This document shows positions 49,374-59,055 of a stretch of DNA of 64,000 bases, piece by piece. Origin of the DNA: Amycolatopsis rifamycinica (lineage in GTDB: Bacteria; Actinomycetota; Actinomycetes; Mycobacteriales; Pseudonocardiaceae); NCBI RefSeq assembly GCF_000695625.1, contig NZ_JMQI01000073.1:62001-126000 (forward strand), given 5' to 3'. Each line of letters begins with the position of its first letter. Positions within the stretch are counted from its first letter, which is position 1. The notes under the pieces are model-generated. The model had not been told where the DNA came from and made no database searches. It saw only the letters and a list, made by a program, of their open reading frames with translations. The translations under genes were made by a program, and so were the position numbers.

Positions 49374-50384
49374 TCAGGGGAGGGCGCGGGTGGAATGCCG
49401 CACCACCAGGCCGGTGTCGAGCGTGACGTGGGTCCGCTCGACCTCGTCGCCGTTGATCAGCGCGATGAGCATCCGGATCGCCCGGTGCCCCATCTCGCGG
49501 ATCGGCTGGTCCACTGTGGTCAGTGGCGGGCGGCAGAGCGCCGACTCGGGCACGTTGTCGAAGCCCACCACGGAAAGGTCGTCGGGCACGGCGAGCCCGA
49601 GCTCGCGCGCCGCACCCACGGTCGCGATGGCCGAGATGTCGTTCGCGGCGAACACCGCGGTCGGCCGGTCCGGGCCGGTCAGCAGGGCGTGCGCCGAGGC
49701 CGCGGAGACCTCCGGGTCGTAGGCGCCGACCCGGATCAGGTCCTCGTCGGGCGTGATGCCCGCCGCCGCCAACGCCCGCAGGTACCCGGTCTTCCGCAGC
49801 TCGGCCGACTGCAGGTCCGGCCGGCCGGCCAGGAACGCGATCCGCCGGTGCCCCAGGTCGAGGAGGTGCTCGGTGGCCAGCTGCGCGCCGCGGAGGTTGT
49901 CGGAGTCGATGGTCGGCAGGTGCGACGGCCCGGTGTGCGGGTCGACGGCGACGACCGGCGTGCCCGGCACGACGTCCAGGGAAACGGTGGGGGTGACCAG
50001 CACGGCACCGTCGACGAGGGTGCCGCTCAGCCGGGAGAGGTAGCGCTTCTCCCAGCCCGCCGGGTCTCCGGTGCGCCCGCCCGCGGAGTAGACGACGAGT
50101 TCGAACCCGCTGCCGCGGATGGCGTCCGCGGCTCCCTTGAGCAGCTCGGTCGAGAACGGCTCGAGGTCGGCGACCAGGATGCCGATGACGTTCGTCCGGT
50201 GGTTTCTCAGGCTTTGCGCCACCAGGCTCGCTTCGTAGCCGAGCTCTTCGATCACGGCGCGGACTCGCGCGAGCGTCGCGGCGGAAACGCCGTAGCGCTC
50301 GTTGATCACCTTCGAAACCGTGGCCACCGAGACGCCGGCCCGGGCGGCGACGTCACGGATGGTCACCCTGGAACTGGGCTGCAT
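49374..50384 (-). CDS. LacI-family regulator of the sugar importer and GH3 operon
   Basis: A 336-residue repressor. The DNA-binding head reads VTIRDVAARAGVSVATVSKVINERYGVSAATLARVRAVIEELGY with the hinge AQSLR. The sugar-binding core includes VVAVDPHTGPSHLPTIDSDN and VGFDNVPESALCRPPLTTV. It lies between the leftward GH3-GDSL operon and the rightward ABC importer, and a 14-base palindrome sits in its upstream gap. It probably responds to xylobiose or a related disaccharide, as BxlR does in Streptomyces (inference). Confidence 0.94.
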   Translation of the reverse strand: MQPSSRVTIRDVAARAGVSVATVSKVINERYGVSAATLARVRAVIEELGYEASLVAQSLRNHRTNVIGILVADLEPFSTELLKGAADAIRGSGFELVVYSAGGRTGDPAGWEKRYLSRLSGTLVDGAVLVTPTVSLDVVPGTPVVAVDPHTGPSHLPTIDSDNLRGAQLATEHLLDLGHRRIAFLAGRPDLQSAELRKTGYLRALAAAGITPDEDLIRVGAYDPEVSAASAHALLTGPDRPTAVFAANDISAIATVGAARELGLAVPDDLSVVGFDNVPESALCRPPLTTVDQPIREMGHRAIRMLIALINGDEVERTHVTLDTGLVVRHSTRALP

Positions 50385-50407
50385 CGGCTCAGACTAGCCA
50401 TAGAAAA

Positions 50408-50451
50408 CGTTATCGACAACGATTGACACGGCATTTGTCCCGGAGCAGACT
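50408..50451 (+). promoter_or_regulatory. LacI-type operator and promoter of the ABC importer
   Basis: CGTTATCGACAACG (50408-50421) is a palindrome with one mismatched pair, a typical LacI-family site. It directly abuts TTGACA (50423-50428), followed after 17 bases by CAGACT (50446-50451). A repressor here would cover the -35 region of the importer operon. Confidence 0.65.
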
Positions 50452-50517
50452 CTTCGCCAACCCGGGCGCCGAGCCGCCCCGTTCTACTCGGCCGAAGTCG
50501 TCAGGAGTGGACCCACG

Positions 50518-51828
50518 ATGTTTGTGAAACGCCGGATCACCGTTCTCGCCGCCTTGGCGGCCGTAGTCCCGCTCGCGCTGGCCGCGTGCAGCGGGGGCGG
50601 CGATACCCCCGCACAGCAGCAACAACAGCAGCCGAGCGGCCCGGTCACGTTGACCTGGTGGCACAACGGCACCACCGATCCGATCAAGTCGGTCTGGGCG
50701 CAGGTCGTCGCCGACTACCAGAAGGCGCACCCCGAAGTCACGATCAAGGCCCAGCCGCTGCAGAACGAGGACTTCAACACGAAGGTCCCGCTCGCCCTGC
50801 AGTCGCCCGAGCCGCCGGACATCTACCAGTCCTGGGGCGCGGGCGACCTGTCCGGGCAGATCACCTCGGGCAAGGTCGCCGACATCACCGGCGACACCAA
50901 GTCGTGGATCGAGCAGGCCACCGGCAAGTTCGGCGAGAAGTGGCAGGTCGACGGCAAGCAGTACGGTGTGCCGTTCACGCAGCACTTCGTCGGCTTCTGG
51001 TACCGCAAGGACCTGTTCCAGCAAGCGGGCATCACCACCCCGCCGAAGACCATGGACGAGCTGAACGCCGCCGTCACGGCGCTGAAGGCCAAGAACATCG
51101 CGCCGATCTCCGTCGGCGGCAAGGACCGCTGGCCGGATGCCTTCTACTTCAACTACTTCGCCATCCGCGAATGCTCGACCGCGGTGCTCCAGCAGTCGGT
51201 GAAGGCGGTCAAGCTGGAAGACCCGTGCTGGACGAAGGCCGGTCAGGACCTGAAGAACTTCCTGGCCACCGAACCGTTCCAGACCGGGTTCGCCGGCACG
51301 CCCGCCCAGCAGGGCGCGGGCAGCTCCGCCGGTCTCGTCGCCAACGGCAAGGCCGCGATGGAACTGCAGGGCGACTGGGAGCCCGGCACGATGTCGTCGC
51401 TGACCGAGGACAAGGACCTGGACTCGAAGATCGGCTGGTTCCCGTTCCCGACCGTGGCGGGCGGGCAGGGCGACCCGGCGGCCGCGCTCGGCGGCGGTGA
51501 CGGTTTCGCCTGCACCACCCGGGCCTCCAAGGCCTGCACGGCTTTCCTGCAGTACCTGGTCAGCGAGCCGGTGCAGACCGAGCTCGCCGCGAAGGGGACC
51601 GGCCTGCCCGTGAACGCCGCGGCCGCGAAGTCGCTGAAGACCGACACGCTCCGGCAGGTCAACGACTACGGCACGAAGGCCCCGTACGTGCAGATGTACT
51701 TCGACCGGGCGTTCCCGACGGCGGTCGGCGCCGCGCTGAACGACGCGGTGGCCAACATGTTCGCCGGCCAGGGCACTCCCGAAGGCATCGTGACCGCCGT
51801 CAACCAGGCCGCGGCGGGCAACAAGTGA
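50518..51828 (+). CDS. Sugar ABC transporter substrate-binding lipoprotein
   Basis: A 436-residue extracellular solute-binding protein, family 1. It has a Sec signal with a lipobox (LALAAC), a glutamine run after the cysteine, then VTLTWWHNGTTDP and DIYQSWGAGDL, typical of oligosaccharide binders. The ligand is inferred from the surrounding xylan enzymes to be a xylo-oligosaccharide. ATG 50518 is 17 bases after caggag. The next gene overlaps its stop by GTGA. Confidence 0.95.
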   Translation: MFVKRRITVLAALAAVVPLALAACSGGGDTPAQQQQQQPSGPVTLTWWHNGTTDPIKSVWAQVVADYQKAHPEVTIKAQPLQNEDFNTKVPLALQSPEPPDIYQSWGAGDLSGQITSGKVADITGDTKSWIEQATGKFGEKWQVDGKQYGVPFTQHFVGFWYRKDLFQQAGITTPPKTMDELNAAVTALKAKNIAPISVGGKDRWPDAFYFNYFAIRECSTAVLQQSVKAVKLEDPCWTKAGQDLKNFLATEPFQTGFAGTPAQQGAGSSAGLVANGKAAMELQGDWEPGTMSSLTEDKDLDSKIGWFPFPTVAGGQGDPAAALGGGDGFACTTRASKACTAFLQYLVSEPVQTELAAKGTGLPVNAAAAKSLKTDTLRQVNDYGTKAPYVQMYFDRAFPTAVGAALNDAVANMFAGQGTPEGIVTAVNQAAAGNK

Positions 51829-52796
51829 CCACGGCGACGACCCCGGTGCGGACGGCGGCGCGGCCGTCCGCACCGGCGGTCCACGCCCGGGGGAAACGCT
51901 CCGGCCTCGGCAAACGCCTGGAGCTGATGGTGCTGCTCGGGCCGGCCCTGCTGGTGTTCGCCGGGTTCGTCCTGGTGCCCATCGGAATCGCCGCCTTCTA
52001 CAGCCTGTTCGAGTGGAACGGCTTCGGCGCGCTCGACGACTTCGTGGGGTTCGACAACTACGCCGACGCGTTCAAGGGCACGGTGTTCCAGAGCGCCATC
52101 GTGCACAACCTGATCATCGCCGGGTTGTCGATCGTGGTACAGCTGCCGCTGTCGATCGGGCTGGCGATGCTGCTCAACCGGAAGCTGCGGGGCCGCGCCG
52201 TGCTGCGCGCCCTGGTGTTCGCCCCCTACGTGCTGTCCGAGGCGATCACCGCGGTCATCTGGTCGCTCATGCTGCAGCCGAACAGCTTCGCCGACCAGGT
52301 GCTCGGCAGTGCCGGGCTCGGCGGGCTGGTGCACAACTGGCTGGCCGACCCGGGCATCGTGCTCTACACGCTGTTCGCGGTGATCACCTGGAAGTACATC
52401 GGCTTCGGCATCATCCTGCTGCTCGCCGGCCTGCAGGGCGTGCCGGCCGAACTGCGCGAAGCCGCGGCGCTCGACGGCGCTTCGGCGTGGCAGACCACCC
52501 GGCACGTCGTGCTGCCGCTGCTCGGCCCGACGATCCGGATCTGGATCTTCCTGTCGGTGATCGGCTCGCTCCAGCTGTTCGACGTCGTCTGGATCATGAC
52601 CAACGGCGGCCCGGCCAACGCGTCGACGACGATGGCGACCTACCTGATCGACCACGGTTTCAAGCGCTACGAGTTCGGGTTCGGTTCGGCGGTGGCGGTG
52701 ATCCTCTTCGTCATCTGCTTCCTGTTCGCCCTGCTGTACCAGCGGTTCGCGCTCCGCCGGGACACCCAGGGCGCCCTGACCAGGATGGTGGGCTGA
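51825..52796 (+). CDS. Sugar ABC transporter permease, MalF-type
   Basis: A 323-residue membrane protein with six main segments after a polar Ala/Pro-rich N-terminus. It has LVPIGIAAFYSLFEWNGF and the cytoplasmic EAA loop ELREAAALDGASAWQTTRHVVLPLLGP, which contacts the ATPase. GTG 51825 overlaps the lipoprotein stop; its own stop shares one base with the next start (TGATG). It pairs with the following permease. No ATPase gene occurs in the locus, as is usual for Streptomyces sugar importers that share MsiK. Confidence 0.95.
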   Translation: MTTATTPVRTAARPSAPAVHARGKRSGLGKRLELMVLLGPALLVFAGFVLVPIGIAAFYSLFEWNGFGALDDFVGFDNYADAFKGTVFQSAIVHNLIIAGLSIVVQLPLSIGLAMLLNRKLRGRAVLRALVFAPYVLSEAITAVIWSLMLQPNSFADQVLGSAGLGGLVHNWLADPGIVLYTLFAVITWKYIGFGIILLLAGLQGVPAELREAAALDGASAWQTTRHVVLPLLGPTIRIWIFLSVIGSLQLFDVVWIMTNGGPANASTTMATYLIDHGFKRYEFGFGSAVAVILFVICFLFALLYQRFALRRDTQGALTRMVG

Positions 52797-53620
52797 TGCG
52801 GTCCGGCAAGTTCGGCCTGTCGATGGGCTACCTCGCGGCGATCGTCATCGTCGGTGTGACGGTCGTGCCGTTGCTGTTCGTCGTGCTCGGCGGGTTCCGC
52901 ACCAACGCCCAGATCAACACCGACCCGGCCGGGCTGCCCGGCCCGTGGGTGACCGACAACTACGCCTCGGTCCTGGGCTCCAGCGCGTTCTGGACGTTCC
53001 TGGGCAACAGCGCGCTGATCGCCGTGATCGCGACCGCGCTCGCGGTCGCGCTCGGGTCGATGGCCGGGTACGCCCTCTCGCGGTACCAGTTCAAGGGCCG
53101 GGAGGCGTTGTACACGCTGTTCACCATCGGCCTGCTGTTCCCGCTGACGGTGGCGACGTTGCCGCTGTACCTGTGGCTGCGCCAGCTGGGCATGCTCGAA
53201 AGCTTCTGGGGGGTGGCGATCCCGGAGGCGGCGTTCTCGCTGCCGGTGACCATCGTGATCCTGCGCCCGTTCATGCACGCGATCCCCGGCGAGATCGAGG
53301 ACGCGGCCGTGCTCGACGGGACGACCCGGCTCGGGTTCTTCTGGCGGATCCTGCTGCCGCTGTCGACGCCCGCGCTGACCACGGTCGCCGTGCTGGCCTT
53401 CGTCACCAGCTGGAACGCCTACCTGCTGCCGCTGCTGGTGTTCAACGACTCCGGGCACTTCACGCTCCCGCTCGGCGTCGCGATGTTCCAGTCCCAGTTC
53501 TCCCAGGACACCGCCAGGGTGCTCGCCTTCACGGCCTTGTCGGCGATCCCGGCGCTCGCGTTCTTCGTGCTCGCCGAACGGCGCATCGTCGGCGGGCTGA
53601 CCGGATCCGTGAAGGGCTGA
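52796..53620 (+). CDS. Sugar ABC transporter permease, MalG-type
   Basis: A 274-residue inner-membrane partner permease. It has six membrane segments, the conserved GYALSRYQFKGREAL and the EAA loop EIEDAAVLDGTTRLGFFWRILLPLSTPAL. The N-terminus lacks the long tail of the MalF partner. It is the third gene of the importer operon and is followed 15 bases later by the GH115 enzyme, so the alpha-glucuronidase is probably co-transcribed with transport. Confidence 0.95.
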   Translation: MRSGKFGLSMGYLAAIVIVGVTVVPLLFVVLGGFRTNAQINTDPAGLPGPWVTDNYASVLGSSAFWTFLGNSALIAVIATALAVALGSMAGYALSRYQFKGREALYTLFTIGLLFPLTVATLPLYLWLRQLGMLESFWGVAIPEAAFSLPVTIVILRPFMHAIPGEIEDAAVLDGTTRLGFFWRILLPLSTPALTTVAVLAFVTSWNAYLLPLLVFNDSGHFTLPLGVAMFQSQFSQDTARVLAFTALSAIPALAFFVLAERRIVGGLTGSVKG

Positions 53621-53635
53621 CTCAGGAGGTCTGCC

Positions 53636-56600
53636 GTGTCGTCCGAGGTCCACCGTCGTACCTTCCTGCAACTACTCGCCGCGGCCGGCGCGGCGGGGTC
53701 CGTAGCCGCGCCGGGCCTCGCCGAAGCCGGAACCGGGTTCCCGTTGTTCTCGCGGGGAAAGGCCGCGACGATCGTGGTCGGCGCGGGCGACTTCCCCGGC
53801 GTGCGGCGCGTGGTGGGCGACCTGGCCGCCGACGTCGAACGCGTCACCGGCGTGCGGCCCGCGGTGTCGGTCGACGTCGTGCCCGCCCGGGGCCCGGTCG
53901 TGCTGGTCGGCACGCTCGGCCGCAGCCGGCTGGTCGACGACCTGGTCGCGGCGGGCAAGCTGGACGTCACCGGCATCGCCGGGAAGTGGGAGACGTCGCT
54001 GAGCCAGGTCGTCGACGGCCGCCTGGTGCTCACCGGCAGCGACCAGCGCGGGGTGATCTACGGCGTCTACGAGGTCTCCCGGCGCATCGGCGTCTCGCCC
54101 TGGTACTGGTGGGCGGACGTGCCGCCGCGCCGGCAGGCGGAGCTGCACCTGCCGGGCGAGCGGTTCAGCCTCGGGACGCCGCACGTGAAGTACCGCGGGT
54201 TCTTCATCAACGACGAGAACCCGGCGCTCGGCACCTGGGCCCCGGCCTACTTCGGGCCGGGCCAGGCGCCCGGCTTCCCGAACGGCTTCAACCACCTGTT
54301 CTTCGCCAAGGTCTTCGAAACCATGCTCCGGCTGCGGGCCAACTACCTGTGGCCGGCGGTGTGGGGGCGCGCGTTCGCCGAGGACGACCCGCTCAACCAC
54401 GCGACGGCCAAGGAGTACGGCATCGTCATGGGCACCTCGCACGAGGCGCCGATGATGCGCGGGATCGAGGAGTGGAACCGGCACGCGGTGCCCGCGGTCC
54501 GCGACGCGGCCGGGAACATCACCACACCGGGGCACGACCCCTACGGCGGCACGGGGGAGTGGAGCTTCCGCCGCAACGGCGAGGCGATCAAGGCCTACTG
54601 GACCGACGGCATCCGCCGGATGGTCCGCGAGGACTTCGAAGGCGTCGTCACGCTCGGCATGCGCGGCAACGGCGACGTCGGCCTGCCCGACGGCGACGGC
54701 ATCGAGCTGATGCGCGAGATCATCGCGACCGAACGGGAGATCCTCGCCCGCGAGACCGGCCGCGACCTCACGACGGTGCCGCAGGTCTGGACGCTGTACA
54801 AGGAAGTCCAGCGGTACTGGGCGAAGGGCCTGCGCCCGCCGGACGACGTCATCGTCGTGTTCACCGACGACAACTGGGGCAACATCCGCAAGATGCCCGA
54901 CCCGGCGCTGCCGCCGCACCCCGGCGGGTACGGGCTGTACTACCACTTCGACTACGTCGGCGGCGGCCGCAACTACAAGTGGGTCGACACCGCGCTGCTG
55001 GCGAACACGTGGGAACAGCTGCACCAGGTCTACGCCTACGGCAACGACCGGCTGTGGGTGGCCAACGTCGGCGACATGAAGGGCAACGAGCTGCCGCTGC
55101 AGTTCTTCCTCGACTACGCCTGGGACCCCGCCTCGCTGCCGGCCGAACGGCTGTCCACGTGGGAGCGTTCGTTCGCCTCGGAGAACTTCGGTGCGGCACT
55201 GGCCAGGGACATCGCCGGGGTGCTGCACGACTACGGCCGCCTGCAGTCCCGCCGCAAGCCGGAACTGCTGAACCGGCGGATCACGGTGGACGCCGCCGGG
55301 ACGATCACCTACGACGACCGGATGACGCCGTTCAGCCTGGTGAACTACGGCGAGCTGGACACGGTCACGCAGGAGTGGCAGGAGCTCTCGGCCCGCGCCG
55401 AGAAGATCTCCGCCCGGCTGCCCGCGGCCTACCGCGACGCCTTCTACGAACTGGTGCTCTACGCCACGAAGGCGACGGCGAACCTGTACGCGCTGCGGCG
55501 CGCCGAGTTCACCAACCTGCTCTACGCGGCGCAGGGCCGGGCTTCGGCGAACGCGCTGGCCGCGGTCACGGAAGCCCGGTTCGCCGACGACCTGGCGCTG
55601 GCGGAGAAGTACAACACCGGCATCGCGGGCGGGAAGTGGCGGGGATTCCAGACCCAGCCGCACATCGACTACGGCGACGTCGAGCGGTACGGCCCGAACG
55701 CGCCGTGGCAGCAACCGGAGAAGGACAACGTGGCCCTGCCGGACGTGATCTTCCCCGCGGTGAAACGGATCGAGCTGCCGTCAGCGGCGTCGCTGGGGGT
55801 CGCCGTCGACGGCTCGGAGCAGTGGTGGCCGTCGGCACCCGGGCGGCCGGTGCTGCCGGAGTTCAGCCCGTACCAGAGCGCGCCGCCGCAGTACGTCGAC
55901 GTCTTCAACCGCGGCCGTGAACCGTTCCGCTGCACGGTTTCGGCCGGGGCACCGTGGGTGCTGGTCGAGCCGCGCGGCGGCCGGGTGACCGAGGAGCTGC
56001 GGATGACCGTGCGGATCGACTGGGCCCGGGCGCCGAAGGGCACCACGACGGTGCCGATCACGGTGTCGGGCGCGGGTGCTTCCGTGGTGGTGGACGCGGT
56101 CGTGCGCAACCCGGAGCTGCCACCGGCGTGGCGGCGCGGGTTCGTCGAAGCCGGCGGGTACGTGTCGATGGAGGCCGAGCACTGCAGCGCGAACATCGGC
56201 GCGGCGGACGTGCGCTGGCGGCGCATCCCGGACATCGGACGGACCGGGGCGGGGATGACCCCGTTCCCGGTGACGGCGGCGAGCCGCGCACCGGGGACGG
56301 GGCCGCGCCTGGAGTACCGGATGACGCTGTTCACGACCGGGCCGGTGACGGTGTGGGCGTACCTGTCCCCACGCAGCAACGTGCTGGCGGGCGACGGACT
56401 GCGGTACGCGGTCTCGTTCGACGACGCGGAACCGCAGGTCGTGAACATCACGAAGGCGACGGGGGCGGACGACACGTCCATGAACCGCCAGTGGGAACGG
56501 ACCACTTCGGACAACGTGAACCTGACCGCGACGCGGCACGAGATCGGGGCGCCGGGACCGCACGTGCTGAAGTTCTGGATGGTCGATCCGGCGGTCGTCG

Positions 56601-56680
56601 TGCAGAAACTGGTGATCGACACCGGTGGGCTGCGGGCGAGCTACCTGGGTCCGCCGGAGAGCCGGCGGTGGCCGTGGTGA
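53636..56680 (+). CDS. GH115 xylan alpha-glucuronidase, Tat-exported
   Basis: A 1014-residue secreted enzyme that removes (4-O-methyl)-glucuronic acid side chains from xylan. It has a twin-arginine signal (HRRTFLQLLAAAGAAGSVAAPG). GH115 hallmarks are DQRGVIYGVYEVSRRIGVSPWYWWADV, YRGFFINDENPALGTWAP, LRANYLWPAVWGRAF, MGTSHEAPMMR, VVFTDDNWGNIR and YHFDYVGGGRNYKWVDT. A beta-rich C-terminal part follows from about 760 (EPFRCTVSAGAPWVLVEP) with a final jelly-roll-like module (VSMEAEHCSANIG). GTG 53636 has aggagg 8 bases upstream. Location in the importer operon supports import of debranched oligomers. Confidence 0.92.
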   Translation: MSSEVHRRTFLQLLAAAGAAGSVAAPGLAEAGTGFPLFSRGKAATIVVGAGDFPGVRRVVGDLAADVERVTGVRPAVSVDVVPARGPVVLVGTLGRSRLVDDLVAAGKLDVTGIAGKWETSLSQVVDGRLVLTGSDQRGVIYGVYEVSRRIGVSPWYWWADVPPRRQAELHLPGERFSLGTPHVKYRGFFINDENPALGTWAPAYFGPGQAPGFPNGFNHLFFAKVFETMLRLRANYLWPAVWGRAFAEDDPLNHATAKEYGIVMGTSHEAPMMRGIEEWNRHAVPAVRDAAGNITTPGHDPYGGTGEWSFRRNGEAIKAYWTDGIRRMVREDFEGVVTLGMRGNGDVGLPDGDGIELMREIIATEREILARETGRDLTTVPQVWTLYKEVQRYWAKGLRPPDDVIVVFTDDNWGNIRKMPDPALPPHPGGYGLYYHFDYVGGGRNYKWVDTALLANTWEQLHQVYAYGNDRLWVANVGDMKGNELPLQFFLDYAWDPASLPAERLSTWERSFASENFGAALARDIAGVLHDYGRLQSRRKPELLNRRITVDAAGTITYDDRMTPFSLVNYGELDTVTQEWQELSARAEKISARLPAAYRDAFYELVLYATKATANLYALRRAEFTNLLYAAQGRASANALAAVTEARFADDLALAEKYNTGIAGGKWRGFQTQPHIDYGDVERYGPNAPWQQPEKDNVALPDVIFPAVKRIELPSAASLGVAVDGSEQWWPSAPGRPVLPEFSPYQSAPPQYVDVFNRGREPFRCTVSAGAPWVLVEPRGGRVTEELRMTVRIDWARAPKGTTTVPITVSGAGASVVVDAVVRNPELPPAWRRGFVEAGGYVSMEAEHCSANIGAADVRWRRIPDIGRTGAGMTPFPVTAASRAPGTGPRLEYRMTLFTTGPVTVWAYLSPRSNVLAGDGLRYAVSFDDAEPQVVNITKATGADDTSMNRQWERTTSDNVNLTATRHEIGAPGPHVLKFWMVDPAVVVQKLVIDTGGLRASYLGPPESRRWPW

Positions 56681-56743
56681 GAAAGACCGAAGGGCTCGGC
56701 CCGGGACTACGCCGGCGGGAAAGGCTGCCGAGCGGCCGCCCGC

Positions 56744-56765
56744 CGGGGGCGCCCCCCGTTTTCCA
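56744..56765 (+). terminator. GC stem followed by T-run after the GH115 gene
   Basis: CGGGGG and CCCCCG can pair around a 3-base loop and are followed by a TTTT stretch. It lies 64 bases after the GH115 stop, before the convergent LacI gene. Confidence 0.45.
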
Positions 56766-56859
56766 CTCTACCGGTGGGCACCGACAGTTCCGGGGCTCGG
56801 AAGCCGCTGACCGACCGCCGGCGCCGCGCCCGCCGGCCGTGGATCAGCTCCGCTCCGGT

Positions 56860-57930
56860 CTACCCGGCGCCGCCGGTCAGCACCCGGTAGCCCCGGTGCG
56901 CCGGCGCCGCCGTGCTGTGCCGGACCACCAGGCTGGTGGCCAGTTCGAGGCGGTGGCTCTCCGTGTCCACCCCGCGGGCCAGGGAAATCGCCAGCCGGGC
57001 GCCGGCCGCGGCCATCTCCTGCAGCGGCTGGCGGACCGTCGTCAGCTCCGGGGTCAGCCAGCGGGCGATCGGCAGGTCGTCGAAGCCCACCACCGAAAGG
57101 TCGTCCGGGATGCGCAGCCCCGCGTCGCGCGCCGCCTCGTACACGCCGAGTGCCTGCAGGTCGCTGCCGGCGAAGACCGCCGTCGGCCGGTCGGGGAGGG
57201 TGAGCAGTGAAGCCAGTTCCCGGTAGCCGGCCCGGACGTGGAAGTCGCCGCGGCGCACCAGGGCCGGGTCGAACGCCAGCCCGGCCGTCTCCAGCGCCGT
57301 GCGGTACCCGTCGATCCGGGCCCGGCTGCACAGCACCCCTTCGGGTCCGCCGATCATCGCGATCCGGCGGTGGCCCAGCTCCACGAGGTGCCGGGTGGCC
57401 GTCAGCCCGCCCTGCCAGTTCGTGGCCCCGATCGAGGGCGTCTCCGGTCCCGGCGCGCCGGCCGGGTCGACCACGACCAGCGGGATGTCCCGGGCCCGGA
57501 GCTTCGCCAGCTGCCCGCCGGTGAAGTCCGAGCACACCGAGACGATGCCGACCGGCCGCCGGGCGAGGACGCTCTCCAGCCAGCTCTGCCCGGGCGTGTG
57601 CCGTCCCGAAGATTCCGCCAGCACGACCGCCATTCCGTTTTCGCGGGCCACGCACTCCACCCCGCGGATGATTTCGAGTGCCCAGGTGCTTTCGAGTTCG
57701 TGGAACATCAGTTCCAGGAGCCGGGAACGGCGGGAACGTTCGTCGGCGCGCCGCCGGTACCCGTATTTGCCGATGACCGCTTCGACGCGGGCGCGGGTGC
57801 TTTCGGCGACGTCGGGGCGGCCGTTCAGCACTTTCGAAACTGTCGGGACGGAGACACCGGTCTCGGCGGCGATCCGGGCGATGGTCACCCGCGATCCGGA
57901 CGGCTCGAGCTCGTCAGACTTCGTTGTCAT
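56860..57930 (-). CDS. LacI-family regulator, divergent from the xylanase gene
   Basis: A 356-residue repressor. The head VTIARIAAETGVSVPTVSKVLNGRPDVAESTRARVEAVIGKYGYRRR is typical; the core includes LVVVDPAGAPGPETPSIGATNWQGG and VGFDDLPIARWLTPELTTVRQP. The sensor pocket resembles xylan-related LacI regulators of actinobacteria. It shares a 74-base spacer with the GH10 gene containing GAAAC/GTTTC elements, so it likely represses the xylanase and itself. Confidence 0.93.
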   Translation of the reverse strand: MTTKSDELEPSGSRVTIARIAAETGVSVPTVSKVLNGRPDVAESTRARVEAVIGKYGYRRRADERSRRSRLLELMFHELESTWALEIIRGVECVARENGMAVVLAESSGRHTPGQSWLESVLARRPVGIVSVCSDFTGGQLAKLRARDIPLVVVDPAGAPGPETPSIGATNWQGGLTATRHLVELGHRRIAMIGGPEGVLCSRARIDGYRTALETAGLAFDPALVRRGDFHVRAGYRELASLLTLPDRPTAVFAGSDLQALGVYEAARDAGLRIPDDLSVVGFDDLPIARWLTPELTTVRQPLQEMAAAGARLAISLARGVDTESHRLELATSLVVRHSTAAPAHRGYRVLTGGAG

Positions 57931-57949
57931 GACGGAGATTCTAGGTCAT

Positions 57950-57982
57950 CGAAACCTGATTTGAAACGGTTGGAAAGTTTCG
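57950..57982. promoter_or_regulatory. GAAAC/GTTTC operator cluster upstream of the xylanase
   Basis: CGAAAC (57950-57955) and GTTTCG (57977-57982) form an inverted pair; GAAAC recurs at 57963, and GAAAGTTTC (57973-57981) is a complete local palindrome. GAAANTTTC boxes are known upstream of Streptomyces xylanase genes, so this fits the LacI regulator's site. Confidence 0.6.
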
Positions 57983-58004
57983 GAGCACCATTGTCTCACG
58001 GAGG

Positions 58005-59036
58005 ATGAAGATGCCGGGAAGAATTCCTAAGAAACGCGTCATGCTGACCGTCGCGGCCGTCATGGGTATTGCCGCGTGGCAGGCGCCTGCCGCTTCGGCG
58101 GGGCAGGCTTCGGTGCCGCTGCAATACACCACGAACCGTTACGTCGGCAGTGCCGTGGCCGCGGCCTACCTGGCCTCGGAAACCGATTACCGGGCCGTGC
58201 TCACCCGGGAATTCGACAACGTGACACCCGAGAACGAGATGAAGTGGGGCACGGTCGAAGCGGTCCGGGGCCAGTACGACTGGTCGGGCGCGGACGCGAT
58301 CGTGCGGTACGCGCAGACGCACCGCAAGACCGTCCGCGGCCACACGCTGGTCTGGCACTCCCAGCTGCCGGACTGGGTCGGCGCGCTGCCCGCCGACGAG
58401 CTCCGCCGGGTCCTGCGCGACCACGTCACCACGGAAGTCAAGCGGTACAAGGGAAAGATCCGCGCCTGGGACGTCGTCAACGAGATCTTCAACGAGGACG
58501 GCACCTGGCGGGACACGGTCTTCCACCAGAAGCTCGGCGAGGGCTTCGTCGCCGACGTCTTCCGCTGGGCGCACGCGGCCGACCCGCACGCGAAGCTGTA
58601 CATCAACGACTACAACATCGAAGGGATCAACCCGAAGAGCGACGCGGTGTACAACCTGGTGAAGACGCTGCGGCGGCAGGGCGTGCCGATCGCCGGCGTC
58701 GGCATCCAGGGCCACCTGTCGATCCAGTACGGCTTCCCCGGGCAGTACCGCGAGAACCTGGCCCGGTTCGCCGAGATCGGCGTGGAGACCGCGGTCACCG
58801 AGGCCGACGTCCGGATCCCGACCCCGCCCGACGCGGCGAAGCTCGCCACCCAGGCGGAGTACTTCGGCCGGCTCTGGGACGGCTGCCACGCCGTCCGCAA
58901 GTGCGTCGAGTTCACGACGTGGGGCTTCACGGACCGGCACTCGTGGGTCCCGGACGTCTTCCCCGGTGAAGGCGCGGCCTGCCTCTTCGACGAGAACCTG
59001 CACCCGAAGCCGGCCTACTTCCGCCTCAACCCCTGA
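58005..59036 (+). CDS. Secreted GH10 endo-1,4-beta-xylanase
   Basis: A 343-residue extracellular enzyme that cuts the xylan backbone. After a signal peptide (KKRVMLTVAAVMGIAAWQAPAASA) the GH10 barrel shows FDNVTPENEMKWGTVE, VRGHTLVWHSQLP, the acid/base Glu in WDVVNEIFNED, YINDYNIEG, and the nucleophile Glu in AVTEADVRIP. It has no added carbohydrate-binding module. ATG 58005 follows ggagg. Divergent from a LacI regulator. It is the extracellular entry point for the xylan locus. Confidence 0.96.
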   Translation: MKMPGRIPKKRVMLTVAAVMGIAAWQAPAASAGQASVPLQYTTNRYVGSAVAAAYLASETDYRAVLTREFDNVTPENEMKWGTVEAVRGQYDWSGADAIVRYAQTHRKTVRGHTLVWHSQLPDWVGALPADELRRVLRDHVTTEVKRYKGKIRAWDVVNEIFNEDGTWRDTVFHQKLGEGFVADVFRWAHAADPHAKLYINDYNIEGINPKSDAVYNLVKTLRRQGVPIAGVGIQGHLSIQYGFPGQYRENLARFAEIGVETAVTEADVRIPTPPDAAKLATQAEYFGRLWDGCHAVRKCVEFTTWGFTDRHSWVPDVFPGEGAACLFDENLHPKPAYFRLNP

Positions 59037-59055
59037 TCCGCGGCCCTGACCCGGT

